DNA from: an uncultured Clostridium sp.
GTDB lineage: Bacteria; Bacillota; Clostridia; Peptostreptococcales; Peptostreptococcaceae
Assembly: GCA_900557165.1 (NCBI GenBank)
Contig: USRS01000057.1
Location: 1 to 17,116, forward strand
Reading direction: 5' to 3'
DNA length: 17,116 nt
Shown here: in pieces, positions 1-9,217 of the stretch
How the letters are laid out: each line of letters starts with the position of its first letter
Position numbering within the stretch: position 1 is the first letter of the stretch
Translations under genes and position numbers: made by a program
Notes under the pieces: model-generated
Databases searched by the model: none
The model's input: the letters and a program-made list of their open reading frames with translations, nothing else
Told to the model about the DNA's origin: nothing

Positions 1-150
1 TATTTCTTTTCCTGATGATTTTGAAGATGATGCATCACTTGATGCACCTGAAGATGAGCTAGAAGATGATGAACTTCCGCTATTGCTGCATCCTACTGCA
101 CCTAACATTAAGCATAATGCTAGTGATAAAACTCCGAATTTCTTTTTCAT
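1..150 (-). CDS. Lipoprotein, probable tungstate/molybdate ABC transporter substrate-binding protein (5' part only)
   Basis: Only the first 50 codons are inside the window; the gene continues past base 1. The ATG is at 148-150, with a ribosome site reading AGGGGGA about ten bases upstream. The peptide starts MKKKFGVLSLALCLMLGAVGC, a basic start plus hydrophobic stretch ending in a lipobox-like AVGC, so it should be cleaved and lipid-anchored at Cys21. A Ser/Gly/Ala-rich linker follows, as is common in Gram-positive substrate-binding lipoproteins. The substrate is inferred only from the divergent neighbour, whose ligand-binding domain belongs to a family related to periplasmic molybdate-binding proteins; TupA (tungstate) is the best guess. 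The secreted lipoprotein nature is well supported, the substrate is not. Confidence 0.65.
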   Translation of the reverse strand, partial: MKKKFGVLSLALCLMLGAVGCSNSGSSSSSSSSSGASSDASSSKSSGKEI

Positions 151-425
151 AATTGAAATTTCCCCCTACCTTATAATTGTTCGTCACAACTAAACATGTT
201 ATAACATTACTAGTTTGTATATTTTTGTTATGTTTTATAATGTTTTACCATTTTTAATTATGTTTATTCTTATTGTATAATGTTTTCTCTTTTTTTTCAA
301 CTTTTTTAGACAAAATTTACCTTATTTTTTTCTGCTTTTCGACCAAAAATGATGTTAATAGTATAATTTTTAGATATACATAATTAAACAAATATTATAA
401 AATATTACATAAGGAGGCTGATATT
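151..425. promoter_or_regulatory. Divergent intergenic region with a palindrome and a repeated TATAATGTTTT box
   Basis: This AT-rich stretch separates the lipoprotein gene from the divergent regulator. It holds a perfect 12-base palindrome, ATGTTATAACAT, at 196-207, and two identical TATAATGTTTT boxes at 236-246 and 276-286, exactly 40 bases apart (about four helical turns). Related ATGTT half-sites occur between them. A TATAAT at 362-367 could be the -10 element of the regulator gene; no convincing -35 precedes it. The arrangement suits an operator region bound by the adjacent HTH protein, but no binding motif for that protein is known to me. Confidence 0.4.
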
Positions 426-1385
426 ATGGATTCAACATCATTAACGCCATTAGAAGTTGCGGAATTATTAAAAATAACAAAAAATACAGTTTATGAGTTA
501 ATAAAAAGAGGTGAACTTCCAGCTTATAAAGTAGGAAAAAAACTTCGTATTGATAAAGAAGATATCAATAATTATATAAATAATCAAAAAAAAGGTAGTT
601 CATCACCTCAAACTAAACATTCAAAACAAGAAATCCTTGCAAATGATATAGCTATAGATAAGGACATGAATATAGACGATAAAAACATTATAATTTGTGG
701 TCAAGATATGATTTTAGATATTTTAGGTAGAAATATTGAAAGTCGTCTTCCATCTATAAAATCATACAGATCTTATATGGGAAGTTATAATGGTCTAATT
801 AATTTATACACTAATAAAGCATCTATTGCCTCAGCTCATCTATGGGACTGGGAAACTTCAGAATATAATATTGATTTTGTTAAGAAATTACTTCCTGGAA
901 TTCCATGCACAATAATCAACTTGACATATAGAATTCAAGGTTTTTATGTTCAAAAAGGGAATCCTAAAAATATAAAGGGATGGGACGATTTAAAAAGAAA
1001 TGATTTAAATTATATAAACAGAGAAATTGGATGCGGTGTCAGAGTTTTATTAGACGGCAAATTACGTGAACTAAATATTCCTTCTAATAAGATTAATGGT
1101 TATAACTGTGAAGAAAACTCTCACTTAGCTGTTGCAAGTGCTATTGCAAGAGGTAAAGGTGATTTTGGTTTAGGTATAGAAAAAGTCGCTAAGCAAATAG
1201 ATAATATTGATTTTATTCCTCTACAAAGGGAACGATATGATTTAGTTATAAAAACTGAAAATCTAGAAAATCCAATTTATAAAGAAATTTTAAACATTAT
1301 TAATTCAGATGAATTCAAAGATGAATTGGTAGGACTTGGTGGTTATGATTTAAAAGATACGGGCAAAATAATAGCAGAAACATAA
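426..1385 (+). CDS. HTH regulator with fused oxyanion-binding (PBP_like) sensor domain
   Basis: 319 residues. Residues 3-52 form an excisionase/MerR-type winged HTH (TPLEVAELLKITKNTVYELIKRGELPAYKVGKKLRI). After a polar linker, residues 85-312 look like a PBP_like domain (COG1910 type, related to molybdate-binding proteins), but with no signal peptide, so the protein is cytoplasmic. The likely role is one-component sensing of molybdate or tungstate and control of the divergent transporter gene. The ATG follows AAGGAGG (411-417) at a good distance. Similar HTH-PBP proteins are common next to tungstate or molybdate ABC transporters in clostridia. The architecture is clear; the ligand and regulatory sign are inferred. 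Confidence 0.8.
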   Translation: MDSTSLTPLEVAELLKITKNTVYELIKRGELPAYKVGKKLRIDKEDINNYINNQKKGSSSPQTKHSKQEILANDIAIDKDMNIDDKNIIICGQDMILDILGRNIESRLPSIKSYRSYMGSYNGLINLYTNKASIASAHLWDWETSEYNIDFVKKLLPGIPCTIINLTYRIQGFYVQKGNPKNIKGWDDLKRNDLNYINREIGCGVRVLLDGKLRELNIPSNKINGYNCEENSHLAVASAIARGKGDFGLGIEKVAKQIDNIDFIPLQRERYDLVIKTENLENPIYKEILNIINSDEFKDELVGLGGYDLKDTGKIIAET

Positions 1386-1404
1386 CAACCCACCTTTAAC
1401 TTTT

Positions 1405-1453
1405 AAAAGGGAATTGAATGGTAACTCACATCACCTATCAATTCCCCTTTTTC
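1405..1453. terminator. Hairpin terminator between the regulator and scfA
   Basis: AAAAGGGAATTGA (1405-1417) pairs with TCAATTCCCCTTTT (1438-1451) with one unpaired C, followed by a T run on the plus strand and A-rich sequence on the other side. It lies between two convergent genes and can serve both. Confidence 0.75.
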
Positions 1454-1461
1454 ATTGTGGA

Positions 1462-1605
1462 CTATCTTTCACATTCTTGATTAGCAACTGTACAAGAAGT
1501 CTTGCAAGCTGATTGACAAGAAGTTTGACATTCTCCACATCCACCTTTAGCAGCACTTTCTTTTAAAGTAGCTTGAGATAAAGTTTTTATATGTTTTTTA
1601 GCCAT
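1462..1605 (-). CDS. scfA: SCIFF ranthipeptide precursor (six cysteines in forty-five residues)
   Basis: A 47-residue peptide starting MAKKHIKTLSQATLKESAAK and ending in TVANQECER. It has six cysteines, at 23, 26, 30, 34, 38 and 45, the defining pattern of the SCIFF family (TIGR03973). SCIFF peptides are ribosomal precursors in which a radical SAM enzyme forms thioether crosslinks; they are nearly universal in clostridia. The ATG is preceded by AGGAGGAT (1612-1619 on the other strand). A TGTTATAAT extended -10 lies at 1658-1666, so the gene may have its own promoter. The maturase gene, usually adjacent, is not downstream here: a terminator and a convergent regulator follow. Confidence 0.93.
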   Translation of the reverse strand: MAKKHIKTLSQATLKESAAKGGCGECQTSCQSACKTSCTVANQECER

Positions 1606-1657
1606 GTCAAATATCCTCCTGATTTTTAATTTCTATGTATAATTTTATACTTGAGTA

Positions 1658-1666
1658 ATTATAACA
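1658..1666 (-). promoter_or_regulatory. Extended -10 promoter element upstream of scfA
   Basis: On the minus strand this reads TGTTATAAT, a TGn extended -10 with a perfect TATAAT. There is no good -35 hexamer. An inverted pair, GTATAA/TTATAC, lies just downstream in the untranslated leader. Confidence 0.45.
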
Positions 1667-1691
1667 CAAATTCCATATTTTTAAAATTATT

Positions 1692-2051
1692 TTAGAAATT
1701 TACCCCAATAATTCCACCTATACCTCCAGCTAAAGTTGTTAATATTACACTATACAGCATACTTATTTGAAAAGAAAAATTTTCTTTTGCTAAAAATACT
1801 AATACAATTAAAAAGATTATATACAATAGTCCCTCTAGTAATCCGTATATCAATCCTTTTTCTTTTATCTGTTTGCAAGCATAAAATCCACCAAATGCTG
1901 ACCCAAAAGTAGTTATAATTGACACTATCATCCCCATATTATCTGATGATATTTTAGTAAATGTTAATAATGCATTATAAATTAATATTACTATTAAAGT
2001 GAAAATATATGCATATCCCAAACCTTTAAAAATACTTATGGCTTTACTCAT
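1692..2051 (-). CDS. TIGR04086 family membrane protein
   Basis: 119 residues with four predicted membrane segments (about 8-28, 40-60, 67-88, 94-117) and glycine-rich helices, for example GSAFGGFYACKQIKEKG and LAGGIGGIIGVNF. Size, topology and position next to yajC and scfA match the TIGR04086 family of Firmicutes, whose function is unknown. The ATG is preceded by AAGGGAGG, but that site lies inside the 3' arm of a strong hairpin ending in seven T residues (see the terminator entry), so its expression may be conditional. Family assignment rests on synteny and topology. Confidence 0.8.
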   Translation of the reverse strand: MSKAISIFKGLGYAYIFTLIVILIYNALLTFTKISSDNMGMIVSIITTFGSAFGGFYACKQIKEKGLIYGLLEGLLYIIFLIVLVFLAKENFSFQISMLYSVILTTLAGGIGGIIGVNF

Positions 2052-2096
2052 AAAAAAACCTCCCTTCTTAAATAAATATATTTAAGAGGAAGGTTT
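2052..2096 (-). terminator. Terminator/attenuator hairpin overlapping a ribosome binding site
   Basis: In the minus-strand transcript, AAAACCTTCCTCTTAAA pairs with TTTAAGAAGGGAGGTTTT: a stem of about 17 pairs with one bulged A and one G-U pair, loop TATATTTA, followed by seven T and then directly the ATG of the TIGR04086 gene. It ends the yajC transcript. Its 3' arm also contains the AAGGGAGG ribosome site, so the folded RNA would hide the start of any read-through message. Confidence 0.75.
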
Positions 2097-2110
2097 TAAA
2101 TTCCTAATTA

Positions 2111-2398
2111 TTATTTAATTTCTTTTTTTGATTGAACGCTACCTATAGCCCATTTTTGTATTGGCATTTTAGTTCTGCTTGGTCCAAATTCTATAACTAT
2201 AGTTTCTTCTTCTATTTTTGCTACGTTAGCAACTATACCACCTATAGTTACTATAGTATCTCCAACAGCAAGAGAGTCTCTCATTTCTTTTAATTCTTTA
2301 TCTTTTTTCTTTTGTGGTCTTATAAATAAGAAGTAGAATATTGCAAATAAAGCTACTATATAAGCAATTGACCATATTAATGATAATGATTGATTCAT
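2111..2398 (-). CDS. yajC: Preprotein translocase subunit YajC
   Basis: 95 residues with the YajC layout: one N-terminal membrane helix (about 5-26, SLIWSIAYIVALFAIFYFLF), then the signature FIRPQKKKDKELKEMRDSL, then a cytoplasmic beta-rich domain (GDTIVTIGGIVANVAKIEEETIVIEFG). YajC associates with SecD-SecF at the SecYEG translocon. It follows tgt by 66 bases, the order known from many bacteria, but secD and secF are not next in line. The ATG has AAAGGAGAA upstream. Confidence 0.95.
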   Translation of the reverse strand: MNQSLSLIWSIAYIVALFAIFYFLFIRPQKKKDKELKEMRDSLAVGDTIVTIGGIVANVAKIEEETIVIEFGPSRTKMPIQKWAIGSVQSKKEIK

Positions 2399-2464
2399 TT
2401 TATTTTTCTCCTTTAACTTTTAATTAATTACATATTCATTATTAAACATTATATATTAAATATC

Positions 2465-3613
<1,149 letters not shown>

Positions 3614-3653
3614 TTAATATATTCTATTTTTATCTAAACATATATTTTAATTA

Positions 3654-4124
3654 TTAACTAACTGCATCATTTTTGTGATTATCTAAACTTTTATCTTTTA
3701 TCCAGTTATATACTCTATGCATAGTAGTTTTTCTTTCACTATCTGTCATTAAATATTTTTTAATAGCAAATATACATCCTATAGCTATTATCCCTAAAAG
3801 TAAATCTCCCATACCTGATGTTTTTGGAAGTAATATAAGCTTTCTAGCTATGGCATATAATAATACTTCTAATAGTGCACCTGGAATATGTAGAGACAAC
3901 ATAACTACTAACTCTACTCCTATAACTAGTAATAATGCTTCTGCTAAAAATGCATTTAATTGACTGTACTCAACTGGATTTGCAAAATCAACTATATACG
4001 CAGTGTAAACACTTCTTACTAAGTCAATCATTCCTAAGAATATAATAATTATTAATACTATTGATAAGGCTGTTTCAAAAGCCTTTGATACTTTTAATAA
4101 TAATCTACTTTCTTTTTCTACCAT
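3654..4124 (-). CDS. PsiE-like membrane protein
   Basis: 156 residues with four hydrophobic segments (about 15-40, 57-76, 80-95, 103-124) and a basic, soluble C-terminal tail. The segment VELVVMLSLHIPGALLEVLLYAIARKLIL resembles the core of the phosphate-starvation-inducible PsiE family, whose biochemical role is not established. It begins 14 bases after queA stops, with TAGGGAGAT-type ribosome spacing, so it is probably cotranscribed with queA and tgt. It is not part of queuosine synthesis as far as known. The membrane topology is clear; the PsiE assignment is moderate. Confidence 0.65.
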   Translation of the reverse strand: MVEKESRLLLKVSKAFETALSIVLIIIIFLGMIDLVRSVYTAYIVDFANPVEYSQLNAFLAEALLLVIGVELVVMLSLHIPGALLEVLLYAIARKLILLPKTSGMGDLLLGIIAIGCIFAIKKYLMTDSERKTTMHRVYNWIKDKSLDNHKNDAVS

Positions 4125-4138
4125 AATTATCTCCCTAA

Positions 4139-5164
4139 TTATTTTATAAACATTGCATCCCCAAAACTAAAGAATCTGTATTTATTTTCAACTGCGCATT
4201 CATATGCATTTAATACATTTTCTTTACCTGCTAAGGCACTTACTAACATTATTAATGTTGATTCAGGTAAATGGAAATTAGTTATTAAATTATCAACAAC
4301 CTTAAATTCATATCCTGGATAAATAAATATTTTAGTCCATCCAGAATCTGCTTTCATTTTACCATTTTCATCTGCTACAGATTCAATTGTTCTAGTACTA
4401 GTAGTTCCAACAGTAATTACTCTTTTACCACTTTCTTTTGCTTTATTAATTTTATCTGCAGCTTCTTGTGTAACCATATAGTATTCTGAATGCATATCAT
4501 GTTCTAATACATCCTCAACTTTTACTGGTCTAAAAGTTCCAAGACCTACATGTAGTGTTACAAAGGCTATATCAACACCTTTATCTTTTATTTTTTGCAG
4601 TAATTCATCTGTAAAGTGTAATCCTGCTGTTGGTGCTGCAGCTGACCCATTATGTTTTGAGTAAACTGTTTGATATCTTTCTCTTTCTTCTAATCTTTCT
4701 GTTATATATGGAGGTAGTGGCATATTTCCAAGTTCATCTAAAACTTCTTCAAAAATGCCTTCATATTCGAATTTAACAATTCTTGCTCCATCATCACCCA
4801 TGCCTACAACTTCTGCTATAAGTTTTCCTTGTCCAAAAGAGAATCTAGTTCCTATTTTGGCTCTTTTCCCTGGTTTAACTAAAGTTTCCCAAGTATCATC
4901 TTCATTTCTTTTTAATAAAAGAAATTCTATTTTTCCACCTGTATTTTCTTTTTCACCTATTAATCTAGCTGGTATAACTCTTGTATCATTTAATACAAGA
5001 CAATCGCCAGGATTTAAATAGTCAACAATATCTTTAAATACCTTATGACTAATTTCACCAGTTTTTTTATCTAGTACCATTAGTTTAGAACTTGATCTAT
5101 CTAATATAGGTACTTGAGCAATTAATTCTTCAGGTAAATCAAAATAAAAATCGCTTGTTTTCAA
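4139..5164 (-). CDS. queA: S-adenosylmethionine:tRNA ribosyltransferase-isomerase
   Basis: QueA transfers and isomerises the ribosyl part of SAM onto preQ1-tRNA, giving epoxyqueuosine. I choose a TTG start at 5162-5164, giving 341 residues starting [17 protein letters not shown], because GAAAGGA sits nine bases upstream and family members begin at this sequence. The frame stays open to an ATG at 5215, adding 17 hydrophobic residues ([15 protein letters not shown]) that are unlike the family and have no ribosome site. Family motifs visible include [36 protein letters not shown] and [22 protein letters not shown]. Confidence 0.95.
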   Translation of the reverse strand: MKTSDFYFDLPEELIAQVPILDRSSSKLMVLDKKTGEISHKVFKDIVDYLNPGDCLVLNDTRVIPARLIGEKENTGGKIEFLLLKRNEDDTWETLVKPGKRAKIGTRFSFGQGKLIAEVVGMGDDGARIVKFEYEGIFEEVLDELGNMPLPPYITERLEERERYQTVYSKHNGSAAAPTAGLHFTDELLQKIKDKGVDIAFVTLHVGLGTFRPVKVEDVLEHDMHSEYYMVTQEAADKINKAKESGKRVITVGTTSTRTIESVADENGKMKADSGWTKIFIYPGYEFKVVDNLITNFHLPESTLIMLVSALAGKENVLNAYECAVENKYRFFSFGDAMFIK

Positions 5165-5279
5165 TTTTAAACGTCCTTTCAAAATATAGTACTTAATAAA
5201 ATATACAATTAACATAATATCAAAAAATTTATATTTTTTCTACTATAAGAAATTTAATCAACTTCTCTATTAATATTAT

Positions 5280-6296
5280 TTACTTTTGAGGATAATTTAT
5301 ATTTAAATGTTTATATGCATTTGGCATAGCAATTCTTCCTCTTGGACTTCTATTTATAAATCCAAGTTGAAGTAAATATGGTTCATAAACATCTTCTATA
5401 GTATTTCTATCTTCTCCAATGGAAGCTGCCAGAGTATCTAAGCCTACTGGTCCACCCTTAAATTTATTTATTATAGTAAGGAGTAGTTTTTCATCAACAT
5501 AATCTAGACCTAAACTATCCACACCTATCATTTGTAGTGCCTTATCTGCTACTTGTGAAGTTATATTTCCATCAGCCCTTACTTGAGCATAATCTCTCAC
5601 TCTTTTTAAAAGTCTATTGGCTATTCTTGGTGTTCCTCTAGAACGTTTTGCAATTTCCATAGCTCCTCTATGTTCTATTTCTGCCCCTAGTATGTTAGCT
5701 GATCTTATTACTATATTTGTTAATTCTTCCACTGTATAATAATCCAGTTTGCAAATAACTCCAAATCTATCTCTAAGTGGATTTGTAAGCATACCTGCCC
5801 TAGTTGTAGCTCCAATCAAAGTAAATTTAGGTAAATCAAGCCTTATACTTCTTGCTGATGGACCTTTTCCTATAACAATATCTATACAATAATCTTCCAT
5901 AGCAGGATATAAAACTTCTTCTACACTTCTATTTATTCTGTGAATTTCATCTATAAATAAAACATCATTTTCATTTAAATTAGTTAATATGGCTGCTAAA
6001 TCTCCAGCTCTTTCTATGGCTGGTCCCGATGTAATTCTTAAATTTACACCCATTTCGCTGGCAATTATACCTGCTAATGTAGTTTTTCCAAGACCAGGTG
6101 GTCCATATAAAAGAACATGGTCTAGTGGTTCATTTCTACTTTTTGCAGCTTCTATAAATATAGATAACTGCTCTTTTGCTTTTTCTTGTCCTAAATAATC
6201 ATCTAAAAATTTAGGTCTTAAATTGTTTTCTATATCCACATCATCATGTTGCTTACTTGATGTGATAATTCTATCTTCATCTTCAAATCCGTACAA
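5280..6296 (-). CDS. ruvB: Holliday junction branch migration ATPase RuvB
   Basis: 338 residues. RuvB hexamers drive branch migration with RuvA during recombination repair. Visible are the Walker A motif [10 protein letters not shown] (about 65-74), Walker [10 protein letters not shown], sensor 1 GATTRAG, the arginine-finger region PLRDRFG, and the C-terminal winged helix ending [15 protein letters not shown]. The start is TTG (6294-6296), preceded by AAAGGGGGAAAG. It is 19 bases downstream of ruvA. A gap of 115 bases before queA has no convincing terminator, so read-through is plausible. Confidence 0.97.
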   Translation of the reverse strand: MYGFEDEDRIITSSKQHDDVDIENNLRPKFLDDYLGQEKAKEQLSIFIEAAKSRNEPLDHVLLYGPPGLGKTTLAGIIASEMGVNLRITSGPAIERAGDLAAILTNLNENDVLFIDEIHRINRSVEEVLYPAMEDYCIDIVIGKGPSARSIRLDLPKFTLIGATTRAGMLTNPLRDRFGVICKLDYYTVEELTNIVIRSANILGAEIEHRGAMEIAKRSRGTPRIANRLLKRVRDYAQVRADGNITSQVADKALQMIGVDSLGLDYVDEKLLLTIINKFKGGPVGLDTLAASIGEDRNTIEDVYEPYLLQLGFINRSPRGRIAMPNAYKHLNINYPQK

Positions 6297-6315
6297 TTAA
6301 CTTTCCCCCTTTTTA

Positions 6316-6918
6316 TTATCTCAAGGATTTACTCATTAAATAACTTAAAGATTTTTTTATTATATCCTCTGTATTTAATCCGTCTTTTTTACATTTTTGA
6401 ACAGCTTCTTTTGATTCTTGTAATGAATATCCTAAAGCTACTAATGCATCTAATGCTTCGTCTTGTGAAACTACTACTGGTTGACTAGTTAATAGCGTTG
6501 CTTCAAATTCAACATTATTTTTATCTACTTTATCTTTAAGTTCTAAAACTATTCTTTCAGCAGTTTTCTTTCCTACACCTGGTGCCTTTGATAATTTAAC
6601 TATATCTTCACTTAATATGTAGGCTCCTATTTGTCTTGGCGATGCAAATGACAATATTCCAAGACCAACTTTAGGTCCAATTTTTGATATAGAAGTTAAT
6701 AATTCAAACATTTTTAACTCTTCTTTATCATAAAATCCACATAGACTCATATCATCTTCTTTTACTATAAGTTTTGTATATATTTTACATTCATGACCTA
6801 TTTTAACCTTCATTATAGTATTAGCTGATGCATTAATTTTATATCCAATTCCATTATTATCAATTACTATATGGTCTAAGTTAATTTCTTCTATAATTCC
6901 TTTTATGTAGCTGTACAT
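6316..6918 (-). CDS. ruvA: Holliday junction DNA helicase subunit RuvA
   Basis: 200 residues, the normal length. RuvA binds the four-way junction as a tetramer and loads RuvB. The N-terminal OB domain starts MYSYIKGIIEEINLDHIVIDNNGIGYKI; two helix-hairpin-helix motifs follow (KMFELLTSISKIGPKVGLGIL and LSKAPGVGKKTAERIVLELKDK); a flexible linker leads to the C-terminal RuvB-binding domain (DEALDALVALGYSLQESKEAV). The ATG is preceded by AAGGAGAA. It starts ten bases after ruvC ends, so they share a transcript. Confidence 0.97.
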   Translation of the reverse strand: MYSYIKGIIEEINLDHIVIDNNGIGYKINASANTIMKVKIGHECKIYTKLIVKEDDMSLCGFYDKEELKMFELLTSISKIGPKVGLGILSFASPRQIGAYILSEDIVKLSKAPGVGKKTAERIVLELKDKVDKNNVEFEATLLTSQPVVVSQDEALDALVALGYSLQESKEAVQKCKKDGLNTEDIIKKSLSYLMSKSLR

Positions 6919-6928
6919 AATATTCTCC

Positions 6929-7432
6929 TTACTTTATACCTATGTTTTTCAATGTTTTTTCTAATTTATTTGCATTGGCATGACAAATTGCAACAGCTAG
7001 AGCATCAGCAATATCATCAGGCTTTGGTATCTCACTTAAATTTAATATGGATGTAACCATTTGTTGAACCTGAATTTTTTTTGCTCTTCCATAACCAACA
7101 ACACCTTGCTTAACTTGAAGAGGTGTGTATTCATAAGTTGGTTTATTATTATGAGCACATCCAAGCAAGATAACACCTCTTGCTTGTGCCACTGTAATAG
7201 CCGTTTTAACATTTTTATTGAAGAATAATTCTTCTACTGCAACTTCATCTATATTGTAATTTTTTATTAAAATATATATACCTTTATATATTTTTTCCAA
7301 TCGTTTTATATCATTCATAGTTGACGGAGTAGTTATTGCACCATAATCAATAACTTTAAATTTATTATTTTTATACTCAATTATGCCATAGCCAACAATT
7401 GCTATTCCTGGATCTATGCCTAATATTATCAT
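6929..7432 (-). CDS. ruvC: Holliday junction resolvase RuvC
   Basis: 167 residues from the ATG at 7430-7432. RuvC nicks Holliday junctions symmetrically. Its acidic residues are visible: the Asp of [16 protein letters not shown], the Glu of VEELFF, and the two Asp of [13 protein letters not shown]. An in-frame GTG at 7450 would add six residues, but GTGGGAGGAT at that point is itself the ribosome site for the ATG eight bases later, so the shorter form is preferred. ruvC is the first gene of the ruvCAB set, with a promoter-like TGGTATAAT just upstream. Confidence 0.96.
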   Translation of the reverse strand: MIILGIDPGIAIVGYGIIEYKNNKFKVIDYGAITTPSTMNDIKRLEKIYKGIYILIKNYNIDEVAVEELFFNKNVKTAITVAQARGVILLGCAHNNKPTYEYTPLQVKQGVVGYGRAKKIQVQQMVTSILNLSEIPKPDDIADALAVAICHANANKLEKTLKNIGIK

Positions 7433-7483
7433 ATAATTTAATCCTCCCACACTAAGTATTATCTAAAACTTATGTTCTTTAAT

Positions 7484-7492
7484 ATTATACCA
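7484..7492 (-). promoter_or_regulatory. Extended -10 promoter upstream of ruvC
   Basis: The minus strand reads TGGTATAAT, a TGn element with a consensus TATAAT, about 50 bases upstream of the ruvC ATG. The -35 region is weak, as is usual with an extended -10. It is the best promoter candidate for the ruvC-ruvA-ruvB set and perhaps the genes beyond. Confidence 0.55.
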
Positions 7493-7547
7493 TAGTATTG
7501 TAAATTTAGAGTAATGTGCAATAACACTAAAAATATTTATTAAAATC

Positions 7548-7586
7548 AAAAATATCCCCATATAAATTTTAATATGGAGATATTTT
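7548..7586 (-). terminator. Hairpin terminator after the BofC-like gene
   Basis: AAAATATCTCCATAT pairs with ATATGGGGATATTTT in the minus-strand transcript with one mismatch, followed by TTTTTGATTTT. It separates the BofC-like gene from ruvC. Confidence 0.7.
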
Positions 7587-7613
7587 AAATATGTTTATGT
7601 AAAATATTAATAA

Positions 7614-8195
7614 TTAACTTCCGAAGTTTTCCAACTTAGAGTAAGCATCGTCTTCATTATCAACTAATATTCCTGATGTTAATTCTTCTTGAACTGATTT
7701 CGGAAGGGAATCTACAGATATATCAGTCTTTTCTACTTGTGATTTTGTACCTTCTTTATCATATTTATATACATATATAAATCCATCTTTTTCTTCTATG
7801 GAATATTTATTAGCTTTTGATGGTTCTTTTTTTTGTGCATTACCTAATATAATTTCATATTGATTCATACTTGCTATTTCTTTATTTGGATATTTTTCTT
7901 TAAAATATGCAACTATCTCATCCTTACTTTTATTTAATAAATCCTTTGGTATAGTTCCTATCATTTTTGGACTTTCATAAGTTCCTTTACTTGTTACTTG
8001 TCCTTGTACCCAAATTTCACAGTCCTCATTTAAGTTAAATACTTCTTTAGATTCTTTACTTGCTTGAAGAGCTTGTCTAGCTTGTTGTGTTTCTCTTATT
8101 TGAACGCCAATACCTATACCACATGATAAAACAATAACTCCTAATAAAACTAAAGTTGGTATCTTCCAAGAAAATTCCTTTTTCTTTTCGAACAT
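7614..8195 (-). CDS. BofC-like secreted/membrane-anchored protein
   Basis: 193 residues: a short basic cytoplasmic start, one membrane helix (about 12-33), then an exported domain. The C-terminal 70 residues (DGFIYVYKYDKEG...TDISVDSLPKSVQEELTSGILVDNEDDAYSKLENFGS) match the pattern of the BofC C-terminal domain: a Y-x-x-V-Y strand, T-x-I, LP, a GI-x-V turn and a final LE-[ND]-[FY]-x-S. In Bacillus subtilis, BofC sits between the spore membranes, restrains the SpoIVB protease, and is encoded next to ruvA-ruvB-queA-tgt, the same neighbourhood as here. AAGGAGGT precedes the ATG. Family assignment is from pattern and synteny; its target is unknown. Confidence 0.65.
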   Translation of the reverse strand: MFEKKKEFSWKIPTLVLLGVIVLSCGIGIGVQIRETQQARQALQASKESKEVFNLNEDCEIWVQGQVTSKGTYESPKMIGTIPKDLLNKSKDEIVAYFKEKYPNKEIASMNQYEIILGNAQKKEPSKANKYSIEEKDGFIYVYKYDKEGTKSQVEKTDISVDSLPKSVQEELTSGILVDNEDDAYSKLENFGS

Positions 8196-8347
8196 AAAAT
8201 GACCTCCTTATCTATGTTATTTTCATAATTTATCCATAATATTTAGAAAAAAATAGTAACTTTTATTAAAGTATTTTTGTCTCATTTTTATAGTTTTATA
8301 CATATTATAAAGTAATATTTTATTTTAAATACATGGAGGTGATTTTA

Positions 8348-8659
8348 TTGGACGAAATCAATAAAAATCTACTTGATAGATTAGACTTTATAGAGTTTAA
8401 ACAAAATATAATCTTTTTAAAACCTCCCCAACATAGTACTCAACTTTTTTATGAACTTACTTTAGAATATTTTTTGAAAATTAGAGATTTTACTAATTCA
8501 TATATCATAAAAGTACAAAATAATGAAAATACATCTTTAAGCGATTTTGAAAAAAAATTAATCGATATTTGGCCACCAGTTAAATCTTATCCTTTATCAG
8601 CTGCATTAATAGCAAAAATTTTGATGGGAAGTGCTTTGTATAATAAATTAGTATCTTAA
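8348..8659 (+). CDS. Short conserved-looking protein of unknown function
   Basis: 103 residues from the TTG at 8348-8350, chosen because GGAGGTGAT (8335-8343) lies six bases upstream. The first ATG of the frame (8333) is inside that ribosome site and would add only MEVIL. The protein starts MDEINKNLLDRLDFIEFKQNIIFLKPPQHSTQLFYELTLEYFLKIRDF; no membrane segment, cysteine motif or known domain is seen. It is divergent from the BofC-like gene, with 137-152 AT-rich bases between. I do not recognise it. Confidence 0.7.
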   Translation: MDEINKNLLDRLDFIEFKQNIIFLKPPQHSTQLFYELTLEYFLKIRDFTNSYIIKVQNNENTSLSDFEKKLIDIWPPVKSYPLSAALIAKILMGSALYNKLVS

Positions 8660-8791
8660 AATTTAATAATGATTGATATTAAGGCCATTTCTTTTATTTG
8701 AGTTTTGGCTTTTATTTTTAAAATCTCAAAATATACAAAGAAATTTATTTTAATTTAATTATTTAAAATAATATTTTTGGTAACTTTTGTC

Positions 8792-8798
8792 CATAATA
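8792..8798 (+). promoter_or_regulatory. Possible sporulation-type (sigma-G-like) -10 element
   Basis: CATAATA at this position, with TAATA 18 bases upstream (8769-8773), loosely resembles the sigma-G promoter pattern (GMATA, 17-18 bases, CATWMTA). It lies 33 bases before the DUF1540 start. The match is weak and in very AT-rich DNA. Confidence 0.2.
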
Positions 8799-8831
8799 AT
8801 TATTGATTAATTAAAAAGGAGGTTTATTATT

Positions 8832-9155
8832 ATGGCATCAGTTGGTTGTAGTGTAAATAATTGTGCTCACAATACCAATGGCACTTGTTATGCAAATAAA
8901 ATATCTGTAAATGGAAAAAAAGCAAGAACTAGCAATAATACTTGTTGTAGTTCCTTTGTTAGCGAATCTGGTTATAATAGTTTTACTAGTAGTACTTTAG
9001 ATAATACACCTTGCAATTTTATTAATTGTAATGTAAAGACTTGTACAAATAATGCTGGTAGTATATGTGCTTTAAGAGACATAGTCATTACTTCTCATGC
9101 AGACAATGCAAACTTATTATCAGAAACTTATTGTGGAAGTTTTAGATGTAAATAA
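8832..9155 (+). CDS. DUF1540 protein with two Cys-rich repeats
   Basis: 107 residues made of two tandem DUF1540 units. Unit one (about 3-42) has C6, C11, C19, C38 and C39 in the pattern C-x4-C-x7-C...C-x-SF; unit two (about 59-105) has C61, C66, C71, C79, C101 and C106. DUF1540 units are small, probably metal-binding modules common in spore-forming Firmicutes; their function is unknown. AAAGGAGG precedes the ATG, and a very clear terminator follows, so it is a monocistronic gene. No signal peptide is seen. The second unit is the more divergent one. Confidence 0.9.
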   Translation: MASVGCSVNNCAHNTNGTCYANKISVNGKKARTSNNTCCSSFVSESGYNSFTSSTLDNTPCNFINCNVKTCTNNAGSICALRDIVITSHADNANLLSETYCGSFRCK

Positions 9156-9172
9156 TAAAAATTCTTACATAG

Positions 9173-9206
9173 AAAAAGATTGGAATTTCGATTCCAATCT
9201 TTTTTA
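9173..9206. terminator. Bidirectional hairpin terminator
   Basis: AAAAAGATTGGAAT (9173-9186), loop TTCG, then ATTCCAATCTTTTT (9191-9204): a perfect 14-pair stem with T runs on both strands. It closes the DUF1540 gene and the convergent gene at 9218-9688. Confidence 0.93.
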
Positions 9207-9217
9207 ATTTCTATATT

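Noticed and set aside
8660..8831. A possible terminator hairpin (TTTGAGTTTT with AAAATCTCAAA) after the short plus-strand gene
   Set aside because: The stem is weak and AT-rich with a bulge, and no T tract follows; I do not claim it.
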